NCBI RefSeq assembly: GCF_000169435.1
Contig: NZ_AAYB01000002.1
Span: 372,001-436,000, forward strand
Reading direction: 5' to 3'
Length of the DNA: 64,000 nt
From: Roseobacter sp. CCS2
GTDB lineage: Bacteria > Pseudomonadota > Alphaproteobacteria > Rhodobacterales > Rhodobacteraceae
Shown here: one piece after another, positions 53,002-60,992 of the stretch
Numbering within the stretch: position 1 is the first letter of the stretch
How the letters are laid out: each line of letters begins with the position of its first letter
Notes under the pieces: model-generated
What the model saw: the letters and a program-made list of their open reading frames with translations, nothing else
Told to the model about the DNA's origin: nothing
Databases searched by the model: none
Translations under genes and position numbers: made by a program

Positions 53002-53409
53002 TTACTCTTCCGCTTTGGCTTCTTCTTCTGCAGGTGCTTCTTCTGCAGGAGCGTTTGCAGCTTCTTCAGCAGCGGCAGCTTTGGCCGCTTTTTCTTCAGC
53101 GCGCGCTTGTGCCGCTTTGCCCGGTGTACCCTTTTTGGGGTTGCTGCGGTCTTTCTTTGGCAATTCGCCAGCAGCTTCCAGCATGCGGGAAATACGGTCA
53201 GTTGGCTGTGCGCCTTCGCCCAACCAGTACTTGATGCGCTCCATATTCATTTTCACGCGCTCTTCGCTGTCTTTGGGCAGCATCGGGTTATATGTGCCCA
53301 GCTTTTCGATGAAACGGCCATCGCGCGGCATACGGCTGTCGGCCGCCACGATTGCATAAAATGGACGCTTCTTTGAGCCGCCACGGGCCAAACGGATTTT
53401 CATAGCCAT
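53002..53409 (-). CDS. rpsP: 30S ribosomal protein S16
   Basis: A 135-residue S16. The first 80 residues are the ribosomal domain ([57 protein letters not shown]). The remaining 50 residues are a Lys/Ala/Glu-rich tail ([20 protein letters not shown]) as in many alphaproteobacteria, absent from E. coli S16. It lies downstream of the chorismate mutase gene with a palindromic repeat between the two. Confidence 0.97.
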   Translation of the reverse strand: MAMKIRLARGGSKKRPFYAIVAADSRMPRDGRFIEKLGTYNPMLPKDSEERVKMNMERIKYWLGEGAQPTDRISRMLEAAGELPKKDRSNPKKGTPGKAAQARAEEKAAKAAAAEEAANAPAEEAPAEEEAKAEE

Positions 53410-53436
53410 CAGATAGTCTCCTTAAAGATGATGTAT

Positions 53437-53462
53437 GTAAGGTGGATCATGATCCACCTTAC
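53437..53462. repeat. Intergenic palindrome, copy B (perfect)
   Basis: A perfect 26-base palindrome: GTAAGGTGGATCA followed by its exact reverse complement. It lies between the chorismate mutase and rpsP genes and contains the TAA stop of the chorismate mutase gene (53459-53461). It is identical to copy C at 60308 over all 26 bases. In the rpsP transcript it would form a strong hairpin 28 bases before the start codon. Confidence 0.9.
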
Positions 53463-53755
53463 GATTGATGTTGTTTGTGGTGTTGGATGACTTCCTCAAT
53501 AATGAAATTGAGGAATTTCTTGGCAAATTCCGGGTCCAGATTGGCCCGGTTTGCAAGGTCGGTGAGCCGCGCGATTTGTGTTTCTTCACGCGCGGGGTCG
53601 GATGGGGGCAGGTCGTGTTCAGCCTTAAGACGGCCCACAGCCTGTGTGTGCTTGAACCGCTCGCCCAATGTGTAGACGAGGATGGCATCAAGCCGGTCGA
53701 TACTTTCGCGATGTCCTTTGAGGATTTCAGCGGCACGGGTGGTTGTGTCGGTCAT
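53459..53755 (-). CDS. Chorismate mutase (AroQ type)
   Basis: A 98-residue AroQ-fold chorismate mutase that converts chorismate to prephenate for Phe/Tyr synthesis. The helical core has LKGHRESIDRLDAILVYTLG (active-site Arg near residue 16), RFKHTQAVGRLKAEHDLPPS and NFIIEEVIQHHKQHQ. It overlaps the upstream GNAT gene by four bases (ATGA). Its stop codon is provided by the palindrome. This position before rpsP is common in roseobacters. Confidence 0.93.
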   Translation of the reverse strand: MTDTTTRAAEILKGHRESIDRLDAILVYTLGERFKHTQAVGRLKAEHDLPPSDPAREETQIARLTDLANRANLDPEFAKKFLNFIIEEVIQHHKQHQS

Positions 53756-54267
53756 GCGACATCTCCTTGTGCGGAATTGCGGGTGTGGCGATAGACAAGG
53801 GTGCCTTCCTCTTCGGGCGCTGGCGCGTCCGGGTCCAAGCGAGCGCCAAGGCTTTCCGCCACGCGGATAGAGGCCGCGTTACGTTCTCCGATATAGCTGA
53901 CGATGCTCGCAAGGTTGGTCGTGGCAAATGTATGATCAATGATTGCGCGGCCGGCTTCGGCGGCCAAGCCCATGCCGTTAAACCCGTCATAGATGAACCA
54001 TCCGCATTCCGGTTCTGGGTAGTGAGGCGGATGCACAAGGCCCACGCCACCCGCCAGCTTGCCGTCCATTTCGACAGCAAGTGTTCCAAATCCGTAAAGC
54101 GCCCAAGTTGCCACATCATTGGTAAACCAGGTCCATGCCGTGTCGCGGTCCAGCGGTCCGTCCATATGAACGGCGCGATCGCTTGCCATGAACGCTGCAT
54201 AGGTGTCAAAGTCACTGCGTTGGTAGGGCCGCAGGGAAAGGCGTTCCGTCTGCAAAGTCGGGATCAT
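53752..54267 (-). CDS. GNAT family N-acetyltransferase (third of three)
   Basis: A 171-residue RimL-type acetyltransferase starting MIPTLQTERLSLRPYQRSDF. The acetyl-CoA region is ECGWFIYDGFNGMGLAAEAG and the later helix is SIVSYIGERNAASIRVAESL. The 5' end shares an exact 26-base segment with the next copy upstream, so the two are recent paralogues or have undergone conversion. It is joined to its neighbours by four-base overlaps. The substrate is unknown. Confidence 0.9.
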   Translation of the reverse strand: MIPTLQTERLSLRPYQRSDFDTYAAFMASDRAVHMDGPLDRDTAWTWFTNDVATWALYGFGTLAVEMDGKLAGGVGLVHPPHYPEPECGWFIYDGFNGMGLAAEAGRAIIDHTFATTNLASIVSYIGERNAASIRVAESLGARLDPDAPAPEEEGTLVYRHTRNSAQGDVA

Positions 54268-54776
54268 GCAGGCACCTCTGGTGCGGGGTGCCGCCAGATA
54301 TGAAGCACGCCATAGGTTTCGTGCTGGAAAGAGTCTTCCTGCACGCACCCCATCCGTTTGGCAAGGGCCACTGATCGGGTGTTGTTGGGGTCGACTGCGC
54401 TGATCAGGGTGGTCCACTCAAGTGCGTCATAGGCATATTGCCGTGCTGCCACGGCAGCCTCATGTGCAATCCCACGTCCCTCGGCGGTGTCGAACAGGGA
54501 CCATGCAAGTTCCGGCTCTGGCCATCCTTCGGGAAAATACAGCCCCACGATGCCCAACGGCGCGTCACGTTCACGATCAGCCACCATCCAGCGTCCGTAC
54601 CCGCGCAAGACCCAATGACCAAGGATCGCCGACAGCTGGGCGAATGCCTGATCTCGTGTGAAGGGTCCGCCAGTTGTAACCATCCGCGGCGAGGCACGAA
54701 ACACGGCGTAAGCCTCGAAATCGTCCCAGCGTGGTGCGCGCAATGTTAAGCGCTCCGTCTGCAAAGTCGGGATCAT
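54264..54776 (-). CDS. GNAT family N-acetyltransferase (second of three)
   Basis: A 170-residue acetyltransferase starting MIPTLQTERLTLRAPRWDDF. It has LGIVGLYFPEGWPEPELAWS, FDTAEGRGIAHEAAVAARQY and LISAVDPNNTRSVALAKRMG, the RimL-like core. Overlaps with both neighbours are ATGA type. The start region carries the 26-base repeat (54754-54779) shared with the third copy. Confidence 0.9.
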   Translation of the reverse strand: MIPTLQTERLTLRAPRWDDFEAYAVFRASPRMVTTGGPFTRDQAFAQLSAILGHWVLRGYGRWMVADRERDAPLGIVGLYFPEGWPEPELAWSLFDTAEGRGIAHEAAVAARQYAYDALEWTTLISAVDPNNTRSVALAKRMGCVQEDSFQHETYGVLHIWRHPAPEVPA

Positions 54777-55321
54777 GCAATCGCCCCCGCTGCCTGCGTT
54801 ACGGCACGGCTGTCGTCATAGCTTAGGTGCCGGAACACGATGCAGTCTTCGTCATCGACCACATCGCGGCGTTCTTCGACAGCGCCCAACCGCATGGCCA
54901 GTGCGATAGATCGTGTATTCTCCGGTGCGATAAGCGAGATCAGCGGCTCAAGCCCCAACGTCCGCCCCGCCCAATCACGTACGGCGCAAGCCGCCTCAAA
55001 CGCAAAAGAACGTCCTTCGAACCCGTCAAACATATGCCACGCCATTTCAGGTTGCGGCCATCCCACGTGATTGATGATCCCCACACGCCCAACGGCAATC
55101 CCACTGTCCCGTTCCGTGACAGTAAAAAAGCCGTAGCCGTGCCAGTTCCAATGCCCAATGCCAGAGATAAACCCGTACCACGCTTCCCGCTCTGACCCTG
55201 ATCCACCCACAGCCGCCATCCGCGCAGAGCCAGTGACCCATGCGGTAAATGCCGCAAGGTCCCGTTTCTGCGGGCCGCGCAGGACAAGCCGCGCTGTAGT
55301 CAGGGTGGGGGCGGGTGTCAT
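54773..55321 (-). CDS. GNAT family N-acetyltransferase (first of three)
   Basis: A 182-residue acetyltransferase starting MTPAPTLTTARLVLRGPQKR. The core contains GRVGIINHVGWPQPEMAWHM, FDGFEGRSFAFEAACAVRDW and LIAPENTRSIALAMRLGAVE. It lies three bases downstream of ffh in the same direction, and its sequence is clearly related to the two following genes but more distant from them than they are from each other. Confidence 0.9.
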   Translation of the reverse strand: MTPAPTLTTARLVLRGPQKRDLAAFTAWVTGSARMAAVGGSGSEREAWYGFISGIGHWNWHGYGFFTVTERDSGIAVGRVGIINHVGWPQPEMAWHMFDGFEGRSFAFEAACAVRDWAGRTLGLEPLISLIAPENTRSIALAMRLGAVEERRDVVDDEDCIVFRHLSYDDSRAVTQAAGAIA

Positions 55322-55324
55322 TAG

Positions 55325-56830
55325 TTACTTCTTTTTCCCGAAGCCAGAGAGGCCGGGGGGCAGTTGCATGCCCCCGCCCAGACCAGGCAAGCCGCCGGGG
55401 GGCATTTTGCCCTGTAGCGCTTTGGCGGCTTCCGCCATCGCCTTGGGGTCGTTCATATCGGGCATGCCGCCTTCTGGCATGCCACCGCCTTTGCCGAACA
55501 TGCCTTTCATGGCCTGTTTCAGCATGCCACCTTTGCCCATCTTTTTCATCATATCGGCCATTTGGCGGTGCTGTTTGACCAGTTTGTTGAGTTCGGACAC
55601 TTCAAGGCCAGCCCCCTTCGCAATCCGCCTTTTGCGTGAGGCCGCCAGCAGATCAGGGTTTGCGCGTTCTTTCTTGGTCATGGAATTGATCAGCGCGATC
55701 TGCCGTTTCAGGATGCTGTCATCCATACCGGCAGCGGCCATCTGTTTTCCCATCTTGGCCGCACCGGGCATCATGCCCATCATGCCTTCCATGCCGCCCA
55801 TTTTCATCATCTGCTCAAGCTGCATCTTCAGATCGTTCATGTTGAAGCGGCCTTTCTGGAAGCGCTTCATCATGCGTTCGGCTTGTTCGGCCTCGATGGT
55901 TTCCTGCGCCTTTTCGACCAAGGCCACGATATCGCCCATGCCGAGGATGCGGCCTGCGATCCGTTCAGGCTCAAACGTTTCAATCGCGTCCATCTTTTCG
56001 CCAAGACCCACAAAGCGGATCGGCTTGCCAGTAATCGCGCGCATCGACAGCGCCGCACCACCGCGCCCGTCGCCGTCCATCCGGGTCAGGACCACGCCAG
56101 AGACACCGATCTTGTCGTCAAATTCTTGGGCGACATTCACCGCGTCTTGGCCGGTCAGACCATCAACCACCAGCAGCGTTTCACGTGGGTTGGCCACGTC
56201 GCGCACGGCAGCGGCTTGCGCGATCAACTCCTGATCAATGTGCAAACGGCCCGCGGTGTCGAGCATATAGACGTCATATCCACCAAGGCTGGCTTGCGTC
56301 TTGGCGCGTTTGGCGATTTTGACAGGATCTTCGCCCTGCACAATTGGCAATGTGTCCACGCCAATCTGCCCGCCCAAAATCGCCAACTGTTCCATCGCGG
56401 CAGGGCGGTTTGTATCAAGCGAGGCCATCAATACCCGCTTGCCTTCTTTTTCTTTCAGGCGTTTTGCTAGCTTGGCTGTTGTGGTTGTTTTACCAGAGCC
56501 TTGCAAACCCACCATCAGGATCGGGGCAGGCGGGTTGTCGATTTTCAGCGCGCCAGGGTCTTCATCGCCTGTCAGCACATGCTGCAATTCATCATGCACG
56601 ATCTTGACGACCTGCTGGCCCGGCGTGATCGACTTGGTCACTGCCTGACCGGTCGCCTTTTCCTGTACGGCCTTGATGAAATCACGCGCCACGGGCAGTG
56701 ACACATCGGCCTCAAGCAGGGCCACGCGCACTTCGCGCAGGGCGGTTTTGACGTCATCATCCGTCAGCGCACCTTGCTTGGTCAGCTTGTCAAAGACACC
56801 GGATAGGCGTTCGGATAGATTTTCAAACAT
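55325..56830 (-). CDS. ffh: Signal recognition particle protein Ffh
   Basis: Ffh binds signal sequences and 4.5S RNA and delivers ribosomes to FtsY. The 501-residue protein begins MFENLSERLSGVFDKLTKQG, then the GTPase domain with G1 GLQGSGKTTTTAKLAKRL, G3 LDTAGRLHIDQEL and G4 LTRMDGDGRGG. The methionine-rich M domain (RFNMNDLKMQLEQMMKMGGM onward) ends in a Gly/Met/Pro-rich tail. It heads the series GNAT x3, chorismate mutase, rpsP, rimM, trmD. No 4.5S RNA gene is visible. Confidence 0.98.
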   Translation of the reverse strand: MFENLSERLSGVFDKLTKQGALTDDDVKTALREVRVALLEADVSLPVARDFIKAVQEKATGQAVTKSITPGQQVVKIVHDELQHVLTGDEDPGALKIDNPPAPILMVGLQGSGKTTTTAKLAKRLKEKEGKRVLMASLDTNRPAAMEQLAILGGQIGVDTLPIVQGEDPVKIAKRAKTQASLGGYDVYMLDTAGRLHIDQELIAQAAAVRDVANPRETLLVVDGLTGQDAVNVAQEFDDKIGVSGVVLTRMDGDGRGGAALSMRAITGKPIRFVGLGEKMDAIETFEPERIAGRILGMGDIVALVEKAQETIEAEQAERMMKRFQKGRFNMNDLKMQLEQMMKMGGMEGMMGMMPGAAKMGKQMAAAGMDDSILKRQIALINSMTKKERANPDLLAASRKRRIAKGAGLEVSELNKLVKQHRQMADMMKKMGKGGMLKQAMKGMFGKGGGMPEGGMPDMNDPKAMAEAAKALQGKMPPGGLPGLGGGMQLPPGLSGFGKKK

Positions 56831-56896
56831 TGGCCAAGGCCCTCGTCATCGTTTCGGTTGCCTTGCATATAGTCATATGCGCCGCAAAAAGCAGTA

Positions 56897-56912
56897 GCGC
56901 CCCCGTGGGCGC
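56897..56912 (-). terminator. Possible terminator after the two-helix membrane protein gene
   Basis: GCGCCC (56897-56902) pairs with GGGCGC (56907-56912) over a four-base loop. Read on the minus strand it is followed by TACTGCTTTTTG. It lies 74 bases past the stop of the gene ending at 56986 and upstream of ffh. Confidence 0.5.
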
Positions 56913-56985
56913 GACGCGCTGACGGAGGGCGATCCCCTGATATCGGAGACCGGAAAGCTGATGCTATCCGGGTGTTAAATGGCGT

Positions 56986-57486
56986 TTACGCCTGTGCTTG
57001 GGCTGAGTCAACATCTTGCGCCAGCCACGCGTTGATTGTCTCTACCCCATGCTTGGCGCTGTTGCCACTGGCATACACCGGCGTGACCGGGTGCGTGCCT
57101 GCATCCATCCCACCGTCCAGAACTAAGGCGATACGATAGGTTGTGCCACCTTTGCTGGTGCGGCTGCTTTGCAGCTTGGCGCGCTGCAGATGTTCCAGTT
57201 TGTGCTGCACCTTGGTGCGGCCGCGAAACGTCGAATGCTGCAGTTCCAAAAGATTGCGGCTGCGGTCAAGGATCAGATCGTCGCGGCGCACAAAGACAAT
57301 GAGAAAGATTGAGACGAATAACGGGATCGCAAAAAGACCCCAGAAAGTATCTGCAACATTACCCTCAAACAAAGCATTCAGACCAAAGGCTACGACGCCA
57401 AGCAGCACGGCACTGAGCATAATGGCAACAAACCAGGGAACTGAACGAAGGATTAACTGATCTGACGTGTTGTGAACTATTTTCAT
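56986..57486 (-). CDS. Hypothetical two-helix membrane protein
   Basis: A 166-residue protein with two transmembrane segments at about residues 15-40 (VPWFVAIMLSAVLLGVVAFG) and 45-68 (FWGLFAIPLFVSIFLIVFV). A basic cytoplasmic domain follows (DLILDRSRNLLELQHSTFRG, TYRIALVLDGGMDAGTHPVT), resembling a PH-like or photosystem-assembly-type beta domain. No family is assigned. It sits alone between ffh and a DoxX-like gene on the same strand. Confidence 0.65.
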   Translation of the reverse strand: MKIVHNTSDQLILRSVPWFVAIMLSAVLLGVVAFGLNALFEGNVADTFWGLFAIPLFVSIFLIVFVRRDDLILDRSRNLLELQHSTFRGRTKVQHKLEHLQRAKLQSSRTSKGGTTYRIALVLDGGMDAGTHPVTPVYASGNSAKHGVETINAWLAQDVDSAQAQA

Positions 57487-57509
57487 GTCGTCACGTTAGG
57501 GATGGGCCT

Positions 57510-57881
57510 TTAGCGGATCAACCCAACGATCTGGTCGCGATACACATAAGCCACAGTTGTCGTGCCGACCATCAACATCAGCATATGCCAGTAGGGCGGT
57601 CCAACCCAGATCAACAAAGCGCTTAACCCCACGATCATCGTACCCAGCAGCAAAAGCCCAGCGGGACCTTCCCAGTCGCGCACCCAAAGCAGGCTTGCGC
57701 CGATTACTTCGATGGACCCCGTGATATAACGGGGAAATTGGCCAAATCCGATCGCCTCATAAATCGCGACGTCAGTGCTGAAACTTCCCAGTTTGCGCAG
57801 ACCAAAATACAGGAAGGCCAACGTAAGAACGGCGCGCAGGCCAGTCATGAAGGGGGATGTCTTTGTCATGCCCAGCGACAT
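57510..57881 (-). CDS. DoxX-like four-helix membrane protein
   Basis: A 123-residue inner-membrane protein with four helices (GLRAVLTLAFLYFGLRKLG, YITGSIEVIGASLLWVRDW, GLLLLGTMIVGLSALLIWVG, MLMLMVGTTTVAYVYRDQ), the DoxX/DUF6-like layout. The start at 57881 (MSLGMTKTS) lies within a 10-bp inverted repeat; ATG 57869 is an alternative. Neither has a Shine-Dalgarno site. It follows azoR after 24 bases, so the two may form one unit. Function unknown. Confidence 0.75.
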   Translation of the reverse strand: MSLGMTKTSPFMTGLRAVLTLAFLYFGLRKLGSFSTDVAIYEAIGFGQFPRYITGSIEVIGASLLWVRDWEGPAGLLLLGTMIVGLSALLIWVGPPYWHMLMLMVGTTTVAYVYRDQIVGLIR

Positions 57882-57895
57882 AGTGCGCTGGGCAT
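57868..57895. repeat. Inverted repeat between azoR and the DoxX-like gene
   Basis: ATGCCCAGCG (57868-57877) and CGCTGGGCAT (57886-57895) are perfect reverse complements, eight bases apart. The repeat covers the DoxX-like start codons and follows the azoR stop by 10 bases. It lacks a T run, so it may be a translational control hairpin or weak terminator. Confidence 0.6.
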
Positions 57896-57905
57896 AATGT
57901 CCAGT

Positions 57906-58445
57906 TCAGGCTGCATCTTTGGCAACTACATCCTTGGCGGTGTGAACGGTGATATCGGTGATCCCGATAAATTTGAGGATTTGTTCGATATGCGGGGTCG
58001 CAAAATCCATAGGCGCACCGACGGGGACGCCACCAGAGGCGACGGTGACGATAGCCTTTTTTCCTTCCAAAAGGCCAACCGGACCATTCTCTGTATAAGC
58101 AAAGGTCACCTTGGGTCGCGCGATCAGATCAACCCATGCTTTGAGGGCAGCTGGCATGCCGAAGTTATACATCGGCATCCCGATGAGTATGACATCGGCG
58201 GCCTTGATTTCATCAATCAACGCATCTGAGAGTGAAAGAACATCGCGGTCGGCGTCCGTCAGATCAGCGTCCGGGATCAGCCGGGTGGTGATCCATGTAT
58301 CGTCGATTTGCGGTAACGGTGTTTCAGCCAGATCGCGGGTGATGACGTTGGTTGGTGCAAGCTCTTGCAGCAGAGTATTGGTGGCGGCACGACTGACCGA
58401 CCCTGTGCGTGTGCCGGATGCATTGATGTGAAGAACGGTAGTCAT
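57906..58445 (-). CDS. FMN-dependent NADH-azoreductase (AzoR-like)
   Basis: A 179-residue flavodoxin-fold quinone/azo reductase. The FMN-binding start is VLHINASGTRTGSVSRAATN. The segment ADVILIGMPMYNFGMPAALK and AIVTVASGGVPVG are AzoR signatures. It is divergent from a LysR regulator gene 104 bases away. A role in quinone detoxification is inferred from the family. Confidence 0.92.
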   Translation of the reverse strand: MTTVLHINASGTRTGSVSRAATNTLLQELAPTNVITRDLAETPLPQIDDTWITTRLIPDADLTDADRDVLSLSDALIDEIKAADVILIGMPMYNFGMPAALKAWVDLIARPKVTFAYTENGPVGLLEGKKAIVTVASGGVPVGAPMDFATPHIEQILKFIGITDITVHTAKDVVAKDAA

Positions 58446-58549
58446 GTGAGTGCTCCTATAGTTGGCGTGCAGGGAAAATAGCCTCTTGCATTAGCGAACA
58501 ATATAGCCGATTTTCAACAGGACATGTTTGCCAGCGCACAGGATTGCCG

Positions 58550-59428
58550 ATGGATAACTGGGACGAAATCAGAACCGCTTTTCAGGTTGCGCGCAAGGGG
58601 ACTGTAAGTGGTGCTGCCGATCAGCTTGGCGTGCACCATGCCACTGTCATTCGCCATATTGACGCGTTGGAGCAGCGCTTGGGCGTAAAGCTCTTTCAGC
58701 GGCACGCCCGGGGGTATACCGCAACTGAGGCAGGGCAGGACCTGTTGCAGGTGGCACAGGCGACGGACGATCAGTTCACCCAATTGGCTGGCCGTATCAA
58801 AGGGCAGGGTGAAGGGGTTTCTGGCGATTTGGTGGTGACGTCTTTAGGCATGGCATCACGGATGCTGACACCAATTTTGGTTAATTTTCAGGCGGAACAC
58901 CCAGAGGTCCGCGTGCGGTACCGAACGGGCGACCGGGTGTTTCGATTGGAATATGGTGAGGCCCATGTGGCGATCCGGGCGGGCACGATGCCGGAAGAAC
59001 CTGACAATGTGGTACAGCCCTTTCTGCAACAGCAAATGGCCTTGGTTGCATCAGAAGCTTATATCGCGCGACATGGGCGACCCAAAGATGAAGATGATCT
59101 GAAGAACCACGTCTTCGTGACGCATGACAATGACAAGTCCCGCGCGCCCTTTACCCGTTGGCTGCGCGACATGGTCAGCGAAGACCGGTTCGTTTACCGC
59201 GCCACTGACAACCGGAATATGCAGGACGCGATTGTTGCGGGGGCAGGGATTGGTTTCGTGCTGGCGCAAGAGCTGCGCATGCATCCGGAACTGACCGAAG
59301 TGATCCCGCGGCAAGAGACGTGGTCGGCACCACTGTGGATTGTCACCCACGTTGATTTGCATCGCACGGCGAAGGTGCAATCGTTCCTGCGCTTCCTCAA
59401 AGACCGCATCAAGACGCTTGAGTGCTGA
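58550..59428 (+). CDS. LysR family transcriptional regulator, next to azoR
   Basis: A 292-residue LTTR. The helix-turn-helix is AFQVARKGTVSGAADQLGVH and HATVIRHIDALEQRLGVKLF. The effector domain covers about 90-292. I chose the ATG at 58550, seven bases after AGGA, over the TTG at 58544. Its position divergent from azoR suggests that it controls the reductase, and it overlaps the DMT gene by one base (TGATG). Confidence 0.93.
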   Translation: MDNWDEIRTAFQVARKGTVSGAADQLGVHHATVIRHIDALEQRLGVKLFQRHARGYTATEAGQDLLQVAQATDDQFTQLAGRIKGQGEGVSGDLVVTSLGMASRMLTPILVNFQAEHPEVRVRYRTGDRVFRLEYGEAHVAIRAGTMPEEPDNVVQPFLQQQMALVASEAYIARHGRPKDEDDLKNHVFVTHDNDKSRAPFTRWLRDMVSEDRFVYRATDNRNMQDAIVAGAGIGFVLAQELRMHPELTEVIPRQETWSAPLWIVTHVDLHRTAKVQSFLRFLKDRIKTLEC

Positions 59429-60306
59429 TGACCGGCCAACGTGCTGGCCATCTGGCGATGCTGCTTTTTTCCTTGCTGGTGGCGGGGTCCTTTGCGCTGG
59501 GGTCACTTGCGGCCAATGAGATATCGCCAAGTGCGCTGAACGCGGTAAGGTTTTGGATCGCGACCGTGATTATAGGGGGCGTTGCCTTATCAACGACAGG
59601 ATTTTCGCGCGCGGCTGTGGCAGCACCTTGGCGCTATGTGGTCTTGGCGGCCCTTTTTACCACCTATTTTGTGCTGATGTTCGAGGGGCTCAAGACCGCG
59701 CCGGCCGTCAGTGCTGCGGCAGTCTTTACGCTTACGCCAATTCTGGCGGCGGGGTTTGGCTGGCTCTTGTTGCGTCAGGTGCTGACGCCGCGTATTGCCC
59801 TTGCGTTGCTGATTGGCGCGCTAGGCGCGATCTGGGTGATCTTTCGCGCTGATGTTGCTGCGATCCTGCGGTTTGAGCTGGGGCGGGGCGAGTTCATCTA
59901 TTTCTGCGGCTGCATCGCACACGCGATCTATACGCCGCTGGTGCGCAAGCTGAACCGGGGCGAAACGGCTGTGGTGTTTTCGTTTGGTGTTTTGCTGGCG
60001 GGGTCGGTGTTGCTGACCGTCTGGGGGTGGGGCGACCTGATGGCTACAGATTGGGGTGCGCTGCCGGGGATTGTTTGGGTGACAATCCTTTATACGGCTG
60101 TCTTCGCCAGCGCCGCGACCTTTGTCTTGTTGCAATTTGCAACGCTGCGACTGCCAAGTTCAAAGGTGATGGCTTATACCTATCTCACGCCGTCATGGGT
60201 GATTGTGTGGGCTTTGGCGTTGGGGGGCACGCCGCCGCCTGCGTTGGTTTTAGCAGGGTTGCTGTTGACGATTGTGGCGTTGGCTCTGCTGCTGCGCGAG
60301 GAGTGA
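59428..60306 (+). CDS. DMT (EamA) family transporter
   Basis: A 292-residue inner-membrane transporter with ten predicted helices in two EamA halves (LAMLLFSLLVAGSFALGSLA, YVVLAALFTTYFVLMFEG, AAVFTLTPILAAGFGWLLL, VIVWALALGGTPPPALVLAG). It starts at the LysR stop with a one-base overlap (TGATG), so it is co-transcribed with that regulator. The substrate is unknown. The intergenic palindrome follows the stop by one base. Confidence 0.9.
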   Translation: MTGQRAGHLAMLLFSLLVAGSFALGSLAANEISPSALNAVRFWIATVIIGGVALSTTGFSRAAVAAPWRYVVLAALFTTYFVLMFEGLKTAPAVSAAAVFTLTPILAAGFGWLLLRQVLTPRIALALLIGALGAIWVIFRADVAAILRFELGRGEFIYFCGCIAHAIYTPLVRKLNRGETAVVFSFGVLLAGSVLLTVWGWGDLMATDWGALPGIVWVTILYTAVFASAATFVLLQFATLRLPSSKVMAYTYLTPSWVIVWALALGGTPPPALVLAGLLLTIVALALLLREE

Positions 60307-60307
60307 T

Positions 60308-60333
60308 GTAAGGTGGATCATGATCCACCTTAC
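60308..60333. repeat. Intergenic palindrome, copy C (perfect)
   Basis: Identical over 26 bases to copy B at 53437. It lies between the convergent DMT gene (stop at 60306) and an ArsR-type gene, whose TAA stop (60330-60332) is inside it. A bidirectional terminator role is plausible here. Confidence 0.9.
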
Positions 60334-60653
60334 GTGTTCAACTCTTGCGCCAGAAAACTTTCAAACGCATCCAGATCTATCGCGTCCATCTGGCCAAAGC
60401 CCTGCATCCAGACCGAAGCTTCGCGCAGCATATCCGGCTCTAGCTTGCACCATTTTACCCGCCCCCGTTTTTCCTGACTGATCAGGCCAGCGGCAGTCAG
60501 CACACCCAAGTGCTTGGAAATCGCTGCCAATGACATCTCAAACGGTTCCGCCACGTCGGTGACGGCCATGTCATCCTCAAGCAGCATCGCAAGGATGGCG
60601 CGCCGGGTTGGGTCGGCGAGGGCTGCAAAAATGGTATCAAGCGCTTGGGTCAT
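60330..60653 (-). CDS. ArsR-type helix-turn-helix regulator
   Basis: A 107-residue winged-helix regulator: FAALADPTRRAILAMLLEDD, VTDVAEPFEMSLAAISKHLG and VLTAAGLISQEKRGRVKWCK. The metal-binding cysteine pair of ArsR/SmtB is absent (one Cys only), so it probably does not sense metal. The ATG at 60653 begins MTQALDTIF; an in-frame start at 60671 is less likely. No SRPBCC/AHSA1 partner gene is adjacent. Confidence 0.88.
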   Translation of the reverse strand: MTQALDTIFAALADPTRRAILAMLLEDDMAVTDVAEPFEMSLAAISKHLGVLTAAGLISQEKRGRVKWCKLEPDMLREASVWMQGFGQMDAIDLDAFESFLAQELNT

Positions 60654-60695
60654 GCGGCCACGTCCTAGCAATCAATGGCCCACCATACCAGCATT

Positions 60696-60881
60696 TCATA
60701 GCAGCGGACGGTCGTTGGATTCCGACGGCCAGACAAAGCGATGCCGCTCCAATTCTGCTTTGGTCATACCGATATCACGTGCCGCATGATCACTGATTGA
60801 TTTTGGCAGTTTCCTGCGATCGTGCCGCATCCATTTGGCAAGGCGCAACCAGATGCCTGCCAGTGCAGTCATTATTTTCAT
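60696..60881 (-). CDS. DUF1127 small protein
   Basis: A 61-residue protein with an N-terminal amphipathic helix (MTALAGIWLRLAKWMRHDRR) and a DUF1127-like C-terminal segment (SDHAARDIGMTKAELERHRF). The C-terminal Arg-rich type here lacks the full KRADIE-like ending of the other DUF1127 gene at 30885. It is divergent from the GcvA-like LysR gene. Confidence 0.72.
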   Translation of the reverse strand: MKIMTALAGIWLRLAKWMRHDRRKLPKSISDHAARDIGMTKAELERHRFVWPSESNDRPLL

Positions 60882-60992
60882 GGTATTTCCTACCTATGGT
60901 TTGAAATATTGAGGTTGATGATGCGGGAAGGTCTGCTTGATATCAAAGTCAATTCCTTGACATGACATGTGCGAAAAAGGCACGCTTTGCAC

